A DNA stretch of 64,000 bases from Alteromonas sp. a30 (GCF_026788005.1 NZ_JABEPE010000010.1:105197-169196), one strand, 5' to 3'. Shown: positions 6,852-16,473, numbered from the stretch's first letter. Program-made: numbers and translations. The notes: a model not told the origin generated them from the letters alone.

Positions 6852-9494
6852 TTAGAATTGGCGTTTGTAAGACACACTGAATCCAATACCGCGCGTTTCA
6901 GAACGTAAAGTCACGCCTTCGAATTGCAATTCTTTATCTTCATCAAGAATATTTTGCACCTTAAACTTCAACGTAGAATTGAAATCGGGGTAGTAGGTGT
7001 AAACCAAATCTAATGAATGGAACGGTTGCTCAAAGCTGTCATCGAAAAAGTCGATGCCCGGTATGATAATACGCTCACCAAACACGTTATACACCAATGA
7101 AGCAGAGTGGTTGCCATCGTCAGAATCGTAACCTACGTTCATGTTCAATACGTATTCAGAGTGACCTGTTAAGCGACGCTCTAAGTTAGTGATAGAAGCA
7201 GAAACACCGGTTTGCTCAACAATGTTTTGTCTGTCTAAAGTAATTTCAGAATCGCTTAAGGTTAAGTTACCGCTAACAAACAAGTTATCCCAAATACCGT
7301 CATTGCTGATAAAGGTTAAATCCTGTAAGAATTCCACTTCCACACCATACACTTCACCGGTTTCTGCGTTCGCGATACGCACTAATGGCGGGCCATCCTG
7401 TGCTGGAGACTGAACCGATTCGATGGGGTCTATCATATCCTTGTAGAATAAAGCCACAGATAAGTTGTTACCTGTATCGGAGTACCATTCCCAACGAATA
7501 TCGTAGTTTTTAATAGACGTGGTTCTTAGGCCCGGCGTTCCCCCGACTGGGAAGTCGGTCAATGGGTCGATATACGTAGCCGCAGACACTTCACGAATAT
7601 CCGGGCGCACAACAGTTTCACCATAGCCAAAACGCAACTGCATTTCTGGGTTGATGGTGTACGTTAACGCCAATGATGGGTAGAAGTCGTCTTCCACAAA
7701 TACCAAGCTTTCTAATTCGCCGTCTGCAACATCAAATTGATTGGTGCGCGGATCGAACGGCGCAACCGCTTGACGATAGTCTTCCCAACGTACACCACCA
7801 CTGAATCGCCACTTATTGTTAAAGAACAAATCGGCTTCAAAGTAATACGCATCAATTTTCTGGCCTGAAGCGTAATCATCGCCGGGGATTGTGGTATCGG
7901 TTAGCAATGGCACAGTAGAAAGTTCTGCGTTATCAAGGAACGAATCACTGAAAATATCACCGAAACGATGGCCTTCTAGGTCAGATGAATTTGCGATACC
8001 ACGGGTGTTGACGTCGAAGCGGCGGTTTTCCGCTTTACGTGATTTGGTGACAAAATCAGCACCGACTTTAAACTCCATTTCCCAGTTTTCGATTGAAACA
8101 GGGTAGTTAAGATTCCAGCCGTAGTTTTCAACACGGTCGTGCAATACTTGGAATTGATAACGCGCAGCAGTACGCGCATTAGTCAACGAGCTTTCGTTAA
8201 CGCGATCGTAAATGCCATCTAGGTTTTCATCATCAAGTAAGAAACGCACGGTAACATTACCCGGCGCTCGACGGCTTGAGCGGCCTAGCGAGTAGTACCA
8301 GTCAAATCCGGCAAAATTGAAATCGGTAAAAGTGTGTTGACCGCGCACTTGGTTGGTAAATAACTGACGTTCTTCGTAAACCACTTCGTATTCACGAATT
8401 CGTTGGTTATCAATCAACTGAATATTATTGGTATTACCAATTTTGTCTTTTAGACGATCATTAGTATCGTTAAGAGCAACGGTACTGAAATCGATGCGGT
8501 GATGGCGCTTGTAATCGATACCAAAGTTCGCCATGCCTGACCATTTAACCGAATGTTCGGTGTTATCAACTTCATCGAAGAAACGCACTAAAACGATTTC
8601 ATCACCGTTACGTTGTGGTTGCTCACCTAAATATTCTTCGGAAACCGTCCAAGTATTATCGTAACCACCCGCAATCAGAAAGCCATAACGAATGTCGTCA
8701 TTGAAATCAAAACGGTTACCCGCTGAAAAGCCAAAGCCGTAATCTGGGTCAACGCTTTGCAATTCTGGATCGTAGTTACGGTTCACATCTTTTAAAATGC
8801 TTCTTGCCTCTTCAACCGACACGTTATCTAAAAACTGTAAGCTGTCCCAACGATCAACGATGGACTGTGGCGCAGCGCGTGTGCCATCATCTTCACCGTT
8901 AAAATCACTGCCGCCGTCATATTGAATCGCGTCACCGAAGTTATCGGAATTACCACCTAACTTTGCGCTCAAATTAAAAACGAAGTCATCTGGGATGGTT
9001 TTCAAGCGAATATCAACGTTACCGCCACCAAATGCCGCAGGCATGGAGGGTGAGTAAGATTTTTGAACCGATAAGCTTTCGATAATGTCGGACGGGAATA
9101 AATCCAACGGAATAACCGAGCGTGTCGGGTCAGGACTTGGTACAGAACTGCCATTTAATTGGGTACTTGAATAACGCTCACCCAGTCCACGAACGTAAAT
9201 AAATTTTCCATCAACCAATGTTAAACCAGTTACACGACGCAAGGCTGCTGCCGCATCGCTGTCACCCGTACGAGAGATTTGCTCAGCGCCTAAAATATCT
9301 GCAACAAACGCTTGTTCTTTACGTTCTTGCAAAACCGCCGTTGCGCTGCCTTTTAGTCTTGTACCTACTGCGACAACTTCTTCAAGAATTTGGTCTTCCT
9401 CTTGCGCCTGCAAAGCCACAGGTTGAGAGCCTATGCCTGCAATAATGGCCAAAGTAATCTTAGCGAGAGGGTACCTTTTCACACGCGTAGTCAT
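6852..9494 (-). CDS. TonB-dependent outer-membrane receptor
   Basis: 880 residues: signal peptide 1-30 (VALQAQ), TonB-box-like DQILEEVVAVG, plug domain (about 40-170) with YVRGLGERYSSTQLNG, FPSDIIESLSVQKSYS and the GGGNVDI motif, then a 22-strand-type barrel ending GIGFSVSYKRQF with terminal Phe. It is encoded 107 nt downstream of the duplicated lipoprotein gene, which has a Pho box; no separate Pho box was seen in the gap. A phosphorus-related substrate is therefore suggested by context, not by sequence. The adjoining TonB2 operon is a natural energiser. Confidence 0.9.
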   Translation of the reverse strand: MTTRVKRYPLAKITLAIIAGIGSQPVALQAQEEDQILEEVVAVGTRLKGSATAVLQERKEQAFVADILGAEQISRTGDSDAAAALRRVTGLTLVDGKFIYVRGLGERYSSTQLNGSSVPSPDPTRSVIPLDLFPSDIIESLSVQKSYSPSMPAAFGGGNVDIRLKTIPDDFVFNLSAKLGGNSDNFGDAIQYDGGSDFNGEDDGTRAAPQSIVDRWDSLQFLDNVSVEEARSILKDVNRNYDPELQSVDPDYGFGFSAGNRFDFNDDIRYGFLIAGGYDNTWTVSEEYLGEQPQRNGDEIVLVRFFDEVDNTEHSVKWSGMANFGIDYKRHHRIDFSTVALNDTNDRLKDKIGNTNNIQLIDNQRIREYEVVYEERQLFTNQVRGQHTFTDFNFAGFDWYYSLGRSSRRAPGNVTVRFLLDDENLDGIYDRVNESSLTNARTAARYQFQVLHDRVENYGWNLNYPVSIENWEMEFKVGADFVTKSRKAENRRFDVNTRGIANSSDLEGHRFGDIFSDSFLDNAELSTVPLLTDTTIPGDDYASGQKIDAYYFEADLFFNNKWRFSGGVRWEDYRQAVAPFDPRTNQFDVADGELESLVFVEDDFYPSLALTYTINPEMQLRFGYGETVVRPDIREVSAATYIDPLTDFPVGGTPGLRTTSIKNYDIRWEWYSDTGNNLSVALFYKDMIDPIESVQSPAQDGPPLVRIANAETGEVYGVEVEFLQDLTFISNDGIWDNLFVSGNLTLSDSEITLDRQNIVEQTGVSASITNLERRLTGHSEYVLNMNVGYDSDDGNHSASLVYNVFGERIIIPGIDFFDDSFEQPFHSLDLVYTYYPDFNSTLKFKVQNILDEDKELQFEGVTLRSETRGIGFSVSYKRQF

Positions 9495-9543
9495 TTGTTA
9501 CCTCATGAGAAATCGAATACTAAAAATTTCAGGCGCTTTTTAC

Positions 9544-9577
9544 GACAAGTGCGCTGCAACCGCAACGCACTTTTGTC
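9544..9577. other. Stem-loop between lipoprotein and receptor genes
   Basis: AAGTGCG-12 nt-CGCACTT perfect seven-pair stem, extended by GAC/GTC. A T-rich tail follows on the plus strand only, so it is not a normal terminator for the minus-strand genes; it could be an mRNA-stabilising or attenuating hairpin between the two. Confidence 0.35.
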
Positions 9578-9601
9578 TTTTATTTGAAAGCGCTCTGAGG
9601 C

Positions 9602-12343
9602 TTACTCAAGACCGACTGTCCAACCAGCTGTCCAGTTATTACCCGCTTCAACCGCACCAACGAAGGTTACGTCGTCGAAGAAAGTGTCGCCAGAGAAGTC
9701 TTTCGCTGTGCCTTGATAAATGGTGAAGATACCGTCTAACACTGCGGCGCGATCTGCGGCGACAGCATTGTTAGTTTGGGTATTCAAGAACCAGCTTTCT
9801 AGGTCAACTGCGCCCGTTGCATTCTTGAAGTTTTCGCCGTTTTCACAGGCGATAACAGAGTTAGTGAAAGTAATCGTACCGTCACCTAAGTTCGCTTGGC
9901 TTTCTGCAATGTTTTCCACTTCGAAACATTCACCCATGCCCGCAGGACCCGTAATCACGAAGTTAGCGAGTTGTGCGCCTGTACCTTCACGAAGGTAAAC
10001 ACCCTCTGAATCGTCTTCACCGTCGAAGTTGTTACCAATGATAGTCATGTTGGCAATTGACGGGTTAGATTGAGGTTGAATGTCTGGTGTTGAGCCATCG
10101 TTATCCGCTTCGATAGCACGGTTTGCATCAGAGTCATCAGATGCTTGCTTAACCAATACGTATTGCAATTTACCTTGGAAACCGTTGTCCCAATCTACGC
10201 TGTCGTCTTGGTTATCCGTTAATACGATGTATTTCGCGTTCACGTTACCGCCGAAGAACTCAATACCGTCATCCGCGTTTTGGTGAACTTGAATGTACTC
10301 AACCGTTGTGCCTGAGCCAACACCACCAAAGGTGATACCGTTAAGTTCGTTGTCTGGTGCAATTTCAAAACCTGCATGCTTAACGCGAACATAGCGAAGC
10401 ACACCGGAGTTATCGTCGGTAGCTGTACCGCCGAATACCGCGCCTTCTTCTACACCTTCAACTTGGAGCGCGCAGTCAGAGCCATCAACCGGACACTTGT
10501 TAGAAGGGGCATTGCCCAGTAACACGATGCCGCCCCATTGACCTGCTGCCGTTACATCACCGGTGATGTCTTGGCTAGAAGTGAAGGTAATGGGGTTGGA
10601 AGCGGTGCCTTCTGCGTTGATTTTTGAATCACGGCTAACCACTAAGTAATCGTTACCAGAACGACCAAATACCGTTACCCCCGGTTCAATAGTTAAGGTT
10701 GCACTGTCAGCTTTATCGCCACCGACAAATACCGCACCAGAAAGTGCATAGTGGTTGCCGGCTGTTAACGTCATATCGGAGGTAATGCGACCAGAAATTT
10801 GACACGTTGTTACGCCAGCAACTGGAGAGATTGCGGTTGTGCCAGTCGGACAACCTGCAACAGGTGCCGCAGCAGTTACTTCACCACCGCCAAAGCCAAA
10901 TGCCCAACCTTGACGCCAATCGTCTGAACCAACTGCACCAATGAAGTCTGTTACATCGAAGAAGCCGTCAACTTGAGATGCGTCGGTACCTGTACCTAAC
11001 AATGGAGAACCTGCAAGTGGTGCACCGTCGTTACCTAACATCACTGCGGTAGAAATCGAGTTGCCTGTTTGTGTGTTTAAGAACCAATCTTCTAGGTCAA
11101 CCGCGCCACTCGCATTTTTAAAGTTTTCGCCGTTGCTACACGCGATAACAGAGTTAGCAATAGTGATAGTGCCATCAGCAAGGTTTGCTTGGCTTTCTGC
11201 GATGTTTTCAACTTCTAAACATTCGCCCATTTCAGAAGGACCAGTAATCACCATGTTATAGATTTGCGCACCCGTACCTTCACGTAGGTAAACACCCTCT
11301 GAATCGTCTTCACCGTCAAAGTTGTTACCAATAATGGTCAGGTTTGAAATGAATGGATTTGATTGAGGCTCGATGTCCGGCGTAGAACCGTCGTTATCCG
11401 CTTCAATACCACGGTTAGCGTCGCCTGCGTTTTTGTCGTGCTCAATATAAACGTATTGCATTTTACCGCGGAAACCGTTATCCCAGTCTACGCTGTCGTC
11501 TTGGTTGCCAGTTAACACGAGGTGTTTCGCTTGAACGTTGCCGCCGAAGAATTCAACGCCATCGTCTGCGTTAGCGTGAACTTGGATGTAATCAACGTTG
11601 GTACCTGAACCAACACCACCGAATGTAATACCGTTTAATTCGTTATCTGGTGCAATTTCAAAACCGGCGAATTTCACTACAACATAGTTAAGTGAGCCCG
11701 AGCTGTCAGTGTCGTCTGTACCACCGAATACCGCGCCTTCTTCAACGCCTTCAACTTGAAGCGCGCAGTCAGACCCGTCAACAGGGCATTTATTTGATGG
11801 CGCATTACCTAAAAGCACTAAACCGCCCCATTGGCCTGCTGCCGTGGCATCACCTACCACGTCTTGTAAAGAAGTCATGATGATGGGGTCGTTTGCAGTC
11901 CCTACCGCTTCAATTTTTGAATCACGGCTAACCACTAAGTAATCGTTACCTGATTGACCGAAAACAACGGTCCCTTCTTCAACAGTCAGCGTGGCGCTGT
12001 CTGCTTTGTCGTTACCAACAAATACCGCACCCGAAATCGCATACATTGCGTCGTTGCTAAGCACCGTGTCTTCAGTAATACGACCAGAAATAACTTGAAC
12101 TGTTACCGTTTGACCTAACGCACTGGATACGGCTTGGCTTAAGCCTGCATTAAACTCACCCGGTAAATCCGGTGTTGTAGGAGTCGTTGGCGTTGTCGGT
12201 GTTGTTGGAGTCGTTGGCGTAGCTGGAGGATTCGTTACACTGTTATCGATGTCACCTTCGTTGATATTAACATCGCCACCACAGCCAGCTAATGCAAGTG
12301 CTGCCGTAAGCGCAGAAATTTTAAATACGTTTTTAAATTCCAT
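9602..12343 (-). CDS. Large lipoprotein with two tandem beta-helix-like halves
   Basis: 913 residues from the ATG at 12343, which has GGAG about 8 nt upstream; a longer in-frame start at 12415 would destroy the signal. A lipoprotein signal (ALAGC) is followed by a PTT linker (about residues 43-60) and two homologous halves of roughly 400 residues. Both begin ISGRIT and contain GNDYLVVSRDSKI, GQWGG-VLLGNAPSNKCP, FEIAPDNELNGITFGG, DDSVDWDNGF and EDDSEGVYLREGTGAQ. The repeated short strands and Gly/Asn turns suggest a right-handed beta-helix. No catalytic motif is recognised. A Pho box precedes it and a TonB receptor follows. It recalls phosphate-starvation lipoproteins encoded beside receptors (for example Caulobacter ElpS), but homology is not established here. 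Confidence 0.8.
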   Translation of the reverse strand: MEFKNVFKISALTAALALAGCGGDVNINEGDIDNSVTNPPATPTTPTTPTTPTTPTTPDLPGEFNAGLSQAVSSALGQTVTVQVISGRITEDTVLSNDAMYAISGAVFVGNDKADSATLTVEEGTVVFGQSGNDYLVVSRDSKIEAVGTANDPIIMTSLQDVVGDATAAGQWGGLVLLGNAPSNKCPVDGSDCALQVEGVEEGAVFGGTDDTDSSGSLNYVVVKFAGFEIAPDNELNGITFGGVGSGTNVDYIQVHANADDGVEFFGGNVQAKHLVLTGNQDDSVDWDNGFRGKMQYVYIEHDKNAGDANRGIEADNDGSTPDIEPQSNPFISNLTIIGNNFDGEDDSEGVYLREGTGAQIYNMVITGPSEMGECLEVENIAESQANLADGTITIANSVIACSNGENFKNASGAVDLEDWFLNTQTGNSISTAVMLGNDGAPLAGSPLLGTGTDASQVDGFFDVTDFIGAVGSDDWRQGWAFGFGGGEVTAAAPVAGCPTGTTAISPVAGVTTCQISGRITSDMTLTAGNHYALSGAVFVGGDKADSATLTIEPGVTVFGRSGNDYLVVSRDSKINAEGTASNPITFTSSQDITGDVTAAGQWGGIVLLGNAPSNKCPVDGSDCALQVEGVEEGAVFGGTATDDNSGVLRYVRVKHAGFEIAPDNELNGITFGGVGSGTTVEYIQVHQNADDGIEFFGGNVNAKYIVLTDNQDDSVDWDNGFQGKLQYVLVKQASDDSDANRAIEADNDGSTPDIQPQSNPSIANMTIIGNNFDGEDDSEGVYLREGTGAQLANFVITGPAGMGECFEVENIAESQANLGDGTITFTNSVIACENGENFKNATGAVDLESWFLNTQTNNAVAADRAAVLDGIFTIYQGTAKDFSGDTFFDDVTFVGAVEAGNNWTAGWTVGLE
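9605..12093 (-). repeat. Intragenic tandem duplication (two units of about 1.2-1.3 kb)
   Basis: Unit 1 runs from about 12093 to 10803 and unit 2 from about 10802 to 9605. Both encode the same ordered series of motifs, with long near-identical stretches such as the CPVDGSDCALQVEGVEEG block. This points to an internal gene duplication rather than short repeat expansion. Confidence 0.8.
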
Positions 12344-12392
12344 TAGTGTGCTCCAATTCGGAATTTTAGATTGTGAGAAAATTCTGGCGCAA

Positions 12393-12426
12393 AGCCTATC
12401 GGACAACTGTGACACATTTGTTACAA
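12393..12426 (-). promoter_or_regulatory. Pho box and -10 of the lipoprotein-receptor unit
   Basis: Minus strand TTGTAACAAATGTGTCAC (12409-12426) matches the Pho box consensus at 14 of 18 positions. Ten nucleotides downstream is TAGGCT (12393-12398), a weak -10 at the exact pho-promoter spacing. A further TTGTGAC lies upstream but out of phase. Start codon at 12343. Confidence 0.6.
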
Positions 12427-12502
12427 GCGAAACCTGTCACAAATGTTTAATAGATATACATCGGATTTAGCCCAAAGAATCCGCTATGGAGGGGGAAAAA
12501 AG

Positions 12503-13321
12503 TTACTGATTGAAGGTGCGAAACCACTTGGTGATCACGTATTTTTCGCCATTTTTTACCGGATGAGCATGATGTATGGTCATGGGATTGACCGTGCCAT
12601 TCGGCAGCAAATTATTCCACACGAGAGCCGTACCTTGTTCCGGCTTCACCGCATGATTTAATGCAATAAACTCAGTTTCGCCGCCTAACTCAACGCGGTT
12701 CAAATAAATCATGCAAGTCCATGTGCGTTGGCCTCGAACAGTAGCATGCTGACGAAACGCCTCTGTGCCGGGTTCAAAATAGTCAGTATGTGCTTTGAAC
12801 TCTTGCCCAAGTTGATAACGCTGCGCTTGCATCACCTCGGTTTCGCCGATACCAAGCTGTAGCAAAGACACAATTTTTTGCTCCACAGCGCCAACAATGG
12901 GTGCATCCAAAAACGTTAAATTACAGGTAGTGGAAGTACGATGAGACGCATACCCAGACTCTGCGGCAATCGTCGAAGGCGTAAACCGATTGTCGGTGGC
13001 ACGAATAATTGCATTACACTCATCTGCGCTTAAAAAGTCTGGGAAAGAGTACAGCTGGATTTGATGCCCCACACCTAACGCCTTGCCAATGTCGCGATAT
13101 TCAAATGCCGCGTTATTTAAAAATGCCGGTTTAGATAACTTAAGATAAAAATCATCATTCAACGGACTTTTTACCGACGCAGGTAAATTGCTCCCCAGCA
13201 CCGCTTTTGCATCTTCAAAACGAAAGCCATTTTGCATTAATGTCGATAGAATTTCGGTTGCAGAGGTGCCATTTAACAACGCCTTGAGTACCCAGTTTTT
13301 CCATTGCACCGGTAAAGCCAT
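12503..13321 (-). CDS. 2-oxoglutarate/Fe(II)-dependent oxygenase, prolyl 4-hydroxylase-like
   Basis: 272 residues. An N-terminal helical region (1-90) precedes a double-stranded beta-helix oxygenase domain (about 90-270). The iron-binding HxD is His178-x-Asp180 (FKAHTDYF); the distal His lies in HHAHP (250-254), with Lys260 as likely 2-oxoglutarate anchor before YVITKWF. The RTWTCMIYLN and GGETEFI phrases are typical of bacterial P4H-like enzymes. Such enzymes hydroxylate proteins or small molecules; the substrate here is unknown. The start is supported by AAGGTG overlapping the stop of the PstS-like gene 16 nt upstream, so it is probably the last gene of the phoBR transcript. Confidence 0.85.
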   Translation of the reverse strand: MALPVQWKNWVLKALLNGTSATEILSTLMQNGFRFEDAKAVLGSNLPASVKSPLNDDFYLKLSKPAFLNNAAFEYRDIGKALGVGHQIQLYSFPDFLSADECNAIIRATDNRFTPSTIAAESGYASHRTSTTCNLTFLDAPIVGAVEQKIVSLLQLGIGETEVMQAQRYQLGQEFKAHTDYFEPGTEAFRQHATVRGQRTWTCMIYLNRVELGGETEFIALNHAVKPEQGTALVWNNLLPNGTVNPMTIHHAHPVKNGEKYVITKWFRTFNQ

Positions 13322-13337
13322 AATCGAATCAACACCT

Positions 13338-14327
13338 TTATCGCCGCAGCAAATTCAACTGACGTTTAACAGTCACTTCAGGAACACTCACGTACCCGCC
13401 CTGCCTAACCAAAGACTGCCCTTCATCAGATAAAATAAAGCGAAGAAATTCATTGGTGATAAACGGAAGCGGCTCTTGTGGTGCTTTATTGATAATCAAA
13501 AATAAGGTTCGCGACAGTGGGTATTCCCCGCTGGCAATGCTTTCTGAGGAGGGTGGAATATATGTATCGCCACTGGATTTAATGGGCAACACCTTCACAC
13601 CCGAATAAGTATATCCAAAAGCTGCATACCCCAAACCGCCGGGTGAAAATGCGACAGACTGAATAATGGATGCCGAGCTTGGCATTTCATTCACATTGGC
13701 TTTGAAGTCGCCACGACACAAAGCGAGTTGTTTGAATAACCCATAAGTACCGGATACCGAATTTCGTCCAAAGAGCTTCATTGGCAAGCTCTTTTGCTTG
13801 TTATCACCGATTTGCTGCCAGTTGGTGATATTTTGGTTAGCCCCGCAATAGCGGGTCATCGAAAAAATAGCATCCACTTCTTGTAACGACAAACCTGTTA
13901 CGGGGTTATCCAGCGACGTAAACAGCGTAATGGCATCCAAAGCTACTGTTAAGCGCTTTGGAGCATAACCAAACTTACGCCTGAAATATTCGACTTCACT
14001 TGCCTTTAATTCCCGGCTCATGGTGCCAATATTGGCCACCCCTTCTGTTAACGCTGTAGGTGCCGTTGCCGACCCCGTTGCTTGCATTTGAACATTAACA
14101 TGGGGATAAATTTGCCGAAAATGTTGTGACCAAAGTGCCACCAACCCAGCCATCGTATCGGAACCAACAACGGTAACAGTTCCTGCTACACCCGCTTGTT
14201 TTTGATAAGGCGCCGCAGTCACCGCGCCACCGCCCCAAATGCTGAGCATCAACATCCAACCCACTCGCTTGAGTAAGCAACGTGGAAGTGTGAAACGAAG
14301 GTAAGATGGCCACTGCATGTTAGTCAC
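13338..14327 (-). CDS. PstS-like phosphate-binding periplasmic protein (orphan)
   Basis: 329 residues with a basic, hydrophobic N-terminal export signal (about 1-40, ending AVTAAP) and a PBP-like fold. Motifs are TVVGSDTMAGLVALWSQHF, MQATGSATAPTAL, VANIGTMSREL and FGRNSVSGTYGLFK, the phosphate-loop positions of PstS proteins, and a late PFITNEFLRFILSDEGQ. Binds phosphate in the periplasm in related systems. There is no pstCAB next to it, so it either feeds a transporter encoded elsewhere or has a sensory role with PhoR. Its start overlaps the phoR stop by 8 nt, which suggests translational coupling. Confidence 0.88.
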   Translation of the reverse strand: MTNMQWPSYLRFTLPRCLLKRVGWMLMLSIWGGGAVTAAPYQKQAGVAGTVTVVGSDTMAGLVALWSQHFRQIYPHVNVQMQATGSATAPTALTEGVANIGTMSRELKASEVEYFRRKFGYAPKRLTVALDAITLFTSLDNPVTGLSLQEVDAIFSMTRYCGANQNITNWQQIGDNKQKSLPMKLFGRNSVSGTYGLFKQLALCRGDFKANVNEMPSSASIIQSVAFSPGGLGYAAFGYTYSGVKVLPIKSSGDTYIPPSSESIASGEYPLSRTLFLIINKAPQEPLPFITNEFLRFILSDEGQSLVRQGGYVSVPEVTVKRQLNLLRR

Positions 14328-15675
14328 GATTTACTGTCATATCTGCTTTGAAAACAAAAGAAAACTCACTGCCTTCACTCACGCGACTGGCAATGTCTAA
14401 TTTCGAATTATGGTGTGATAATACATGCTTCACGATGGATAAACCTAATCCTGAGCCGCCGGTTTTTCTTGAACGTGCCTTATCCACTCGGTAAAAACGT
14501 TCGGTTAAGCGATTTAAATGTTCAGGGGCAATACCGTCGCCATTATCACGCACAGAAAAACGCGCACCATCGGGCAGATTATGCCAATCAACAACGATTT
14601 CACCGCCATTTGGTGTGTAATTAATGGCATTAAAAATAAGATTGGAAAATGCACTGCGTAGTTCCGTTTCCACACCTAACACAAGCAAGTTATTATCAAT
14701 ATTAAAACGAATTGTGTGCTGCTTGGTTTTATTGAGCGATAGGGTTTCAGTTTCGATCGCCTTTAACAACTTGGGTACGTCCACGGTTTTCTCGTAAACA
14801 CGTTCAGAACTGGCCTCAATACGTGATAGCGTTAACAGCTCCTCTACTAAGTTCTGCATTCTCGTTGCTTGCGAGGCCATTTCGCTATGAGCTTTGCTCA
14901 GCAGTGCAGGCGGCATATCTACTTGGCCTTTAAACATTTCTAAATACCCAGTTAATACTGTTAACGGGGTACGTAATTCATGAGAAACATTAGCGACAAA
15001 ATCTTTACGCATTTGCTCTAACTGGGAAATTTGAGTGACGTCACGAGCAATAAACAAGTAATGATTTTCACCATAAGGCATAACTCGGTACTCGAAGGTT
15101 TTGTCAACATTGGTCGGAGAAGGAATTTCCACTGGACGCTCGAAATTCCCCGCGTTAAAGAAAGCAACAAATTTAGGGTGACGGATAAGGTTATCTAAAC
15201 GCCGCCCAGAATCTTCCGGCCACTTTAACCCAAGCTCTAAACGCGCTAATCGGTTACACCAGAAAATGTGTCCTTGATCATCTACCACAACCACCGCATC
15301 GGGCAGAGCCTCGGAGCCTTCTCGAAAACGACGGATAAGCAGACCCAATTGCTTACGTTTATTTCGCGCACGACGCTGGGAGTAATAAATGCCATCATAG
15401 ATATTACCAAGCACGCCTTTAGCATGAGGAGGCGTCATTTTTTTGCTATACCACAACCAACGATTTAACTGAAATAATCGCCAATAATTGGTAACAACCA
15501 GTGCCGTCATAAACCCAGCCCAAGCAAGCAGAGTATTATCAAAATAAGCACCAATCATGAGCACTAACAGCAGCAACGCCGCTAATTTGGCAATGTTTTT
15601 AAACCAAGAAAATGGGTAGTACACGAGTAAAGTCGCCCCCTTGGAGCTTAAATGCAACAACCTATTTGTGCACAA
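14320..15675 (-). CDS. phoR: Phosphate regulon sensor histidine kinase PhoR
   Basis: Phosphorylates PhoB when phosphate is scarce. Two adjacent N-terminal membrane helices (about 25-65), a PAS domain (about 105-205, LPDAVVVVDDQGHIFWCN), a HisKA helix with phospho-acceptor His232 in ANVSHELRTPL, and an ATPase domain with NLIFNAINYTPNGGE, DNGDGIAP and GGSGLGLSIVKH. Order and motifs closely follow E. coli PhoR. The ATG start adds 17 residues compared with a GTG at 15624 preceded by GGGGG; the GTG may be the true start. It lies 75 nt after phoB. Confidence 0.95.
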   Translation of the reverse strand: MCTNRLLHLSSKGATLLVYYPFSWFKNIAKLAALLLLVLMIGAYFDNTLLAWAGFMTALVVTNYWRLFQLNRWLWYSKKMTPPHAKGVLGNIYDGIYYSQRRARNKRKQLGLLIRRFREGSEALPDAVVVVDDQGHIFWCNRLARLELGLKWPEDSGRRLDNLIRHPKFVAFFNAGNFERPVEIPSPTNVDKTFEYRVMPYGENHYLFIARDVTQISQLEQMRKDFVANVSHELRTPLTVLTGYLEMFKGQVDMPPALLSKAHSEMASQATRMQNLVEELLTLSRIEASSERVYEKTVDVPKLLKAIETETLSLNKTKQHTIRFNIDNNLLVLGVETELRSAFSNLIFNAINYTPNGGEIVVDWHNLPDGARFSVRDNGDGIAPEHLNRLTERFYRVDKARSRKTGGSGLGLSIVKHVLSHHNSKLDIASRVSEGSEFSFVFKADMTVNRD

Positions 15676-15750
15676 GTGGATAAAAAAGTGAGGCTTATCT
15701 CAGTGATTTTTTATCGGTCATTGCAGAATAAAACCAATAGACAGAATAGA

Positions 15751-16440
15751 TTACATTTTCGCAGAAAAACGGTATCCCGCACCACGAACGGTTTGTATCA
15801 TATTTTCGTGCCCATTGCCCGAAATGGCCTTGCGTAAACGTCGAATATGAACGTCTACGGTACGATCTTCCACGTAAACGTTTGTTCCCCACACATGGTC
15901 CAATAACTGCTCTCGACTGTATACGCGGTCTAAGTGTGTCATAAAAAAGTGGAGTAATTTAAATTCGGTTGGCCCCAGTTTAAGATGGTTATCATTAGAT
16001 GAAACACGATGAGAAACAGGGTCAAGAATCAAGCCATTAATATTAATGGGTTCATCTGCCGATGTGGGTGAAGCACGGCGCATCACGGCCTTTATTCGCG
16101 CGATAAGTTCTTTTGGAGAGAAAGGCTTAGTGACATAATCATCCGCTCCCGATTCTAACCCGCGCACCTTATCTTCTTCTTCACCTCTGGCGGTCAACAT
16201 GATAATGGGGATGTCTCGAGTATGTTCGTGCAACTTCAACTTCTTCGCGAGTTGCACACCTGAGCCGCCCGGCATCATCCAATCTAATAAGATTAAATCT
16301 GGATAAGGTTCCTTTACCTTCTCCAGTGCGACATCAAAATCTTCAGCTTCAATCACTTCAAAATCGGATTGTTCTAATACAAACTTCACCATATCACGGA
16401 TAGGTGATTCGTCTTCAACAACAAGAATACGCTTCGACAT
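15751..16440 (-). CDS. phoB: Phosphate regulon response regulator PhoB
   Basis: 229 residues: receiver domain (1-120) with phosphorylated Asp53 in [10 protein letters not shown], conserved Thr and Lys (MLTARG, YVTKPF), and a C-terminal OmpR-type winged helix (about 130-227) ending [13 protein letters not shown]. Activates promoters carrying Pho boxes; three such sites occur in this block, one in front of phoB itself, indicating autoregulation. First gene of phoB-phoR-pstS-like-2OG oxygenase. Confidence 0.96.
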   Translation of the reverse strand: MSKRILVVEDESPIRDMVKFVLEQSDFEVIEAEDFDVALEKVKEPYPDLILLDWMMPGGSGVQLAKKLKLHEHTRDIPIIMLTARGEEEDKVRGLESGADDYVTKPFSPKELIARIKAVMRRASPTSADEPININGLILDPVSHRVSSNDNHLKLGPTEFKLLHFFMTHLDRVYSREQLLDHVWGTNVYVEDRTVDVHIRRLRKAISGNGHENMIQTVRGAGYRFSAKM

Positions 16441-16473
16441 GAGATAACCCAGTAGTCCTAAAAATTCGCGGCA

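Noticed and set aside
9433..9726. Plus-strand frame across the receptor-lipoprotein junction
   Set aside because: Antisense to two well-supported genes, with no domain or ribosome site.
12170..12235. Short tandem repeat resembling a minisatellite or CRISPR-like array
   Set aside because: It encodes the PTT linker of the lipoprotein in frame; units are 9 nt, with no spacers.
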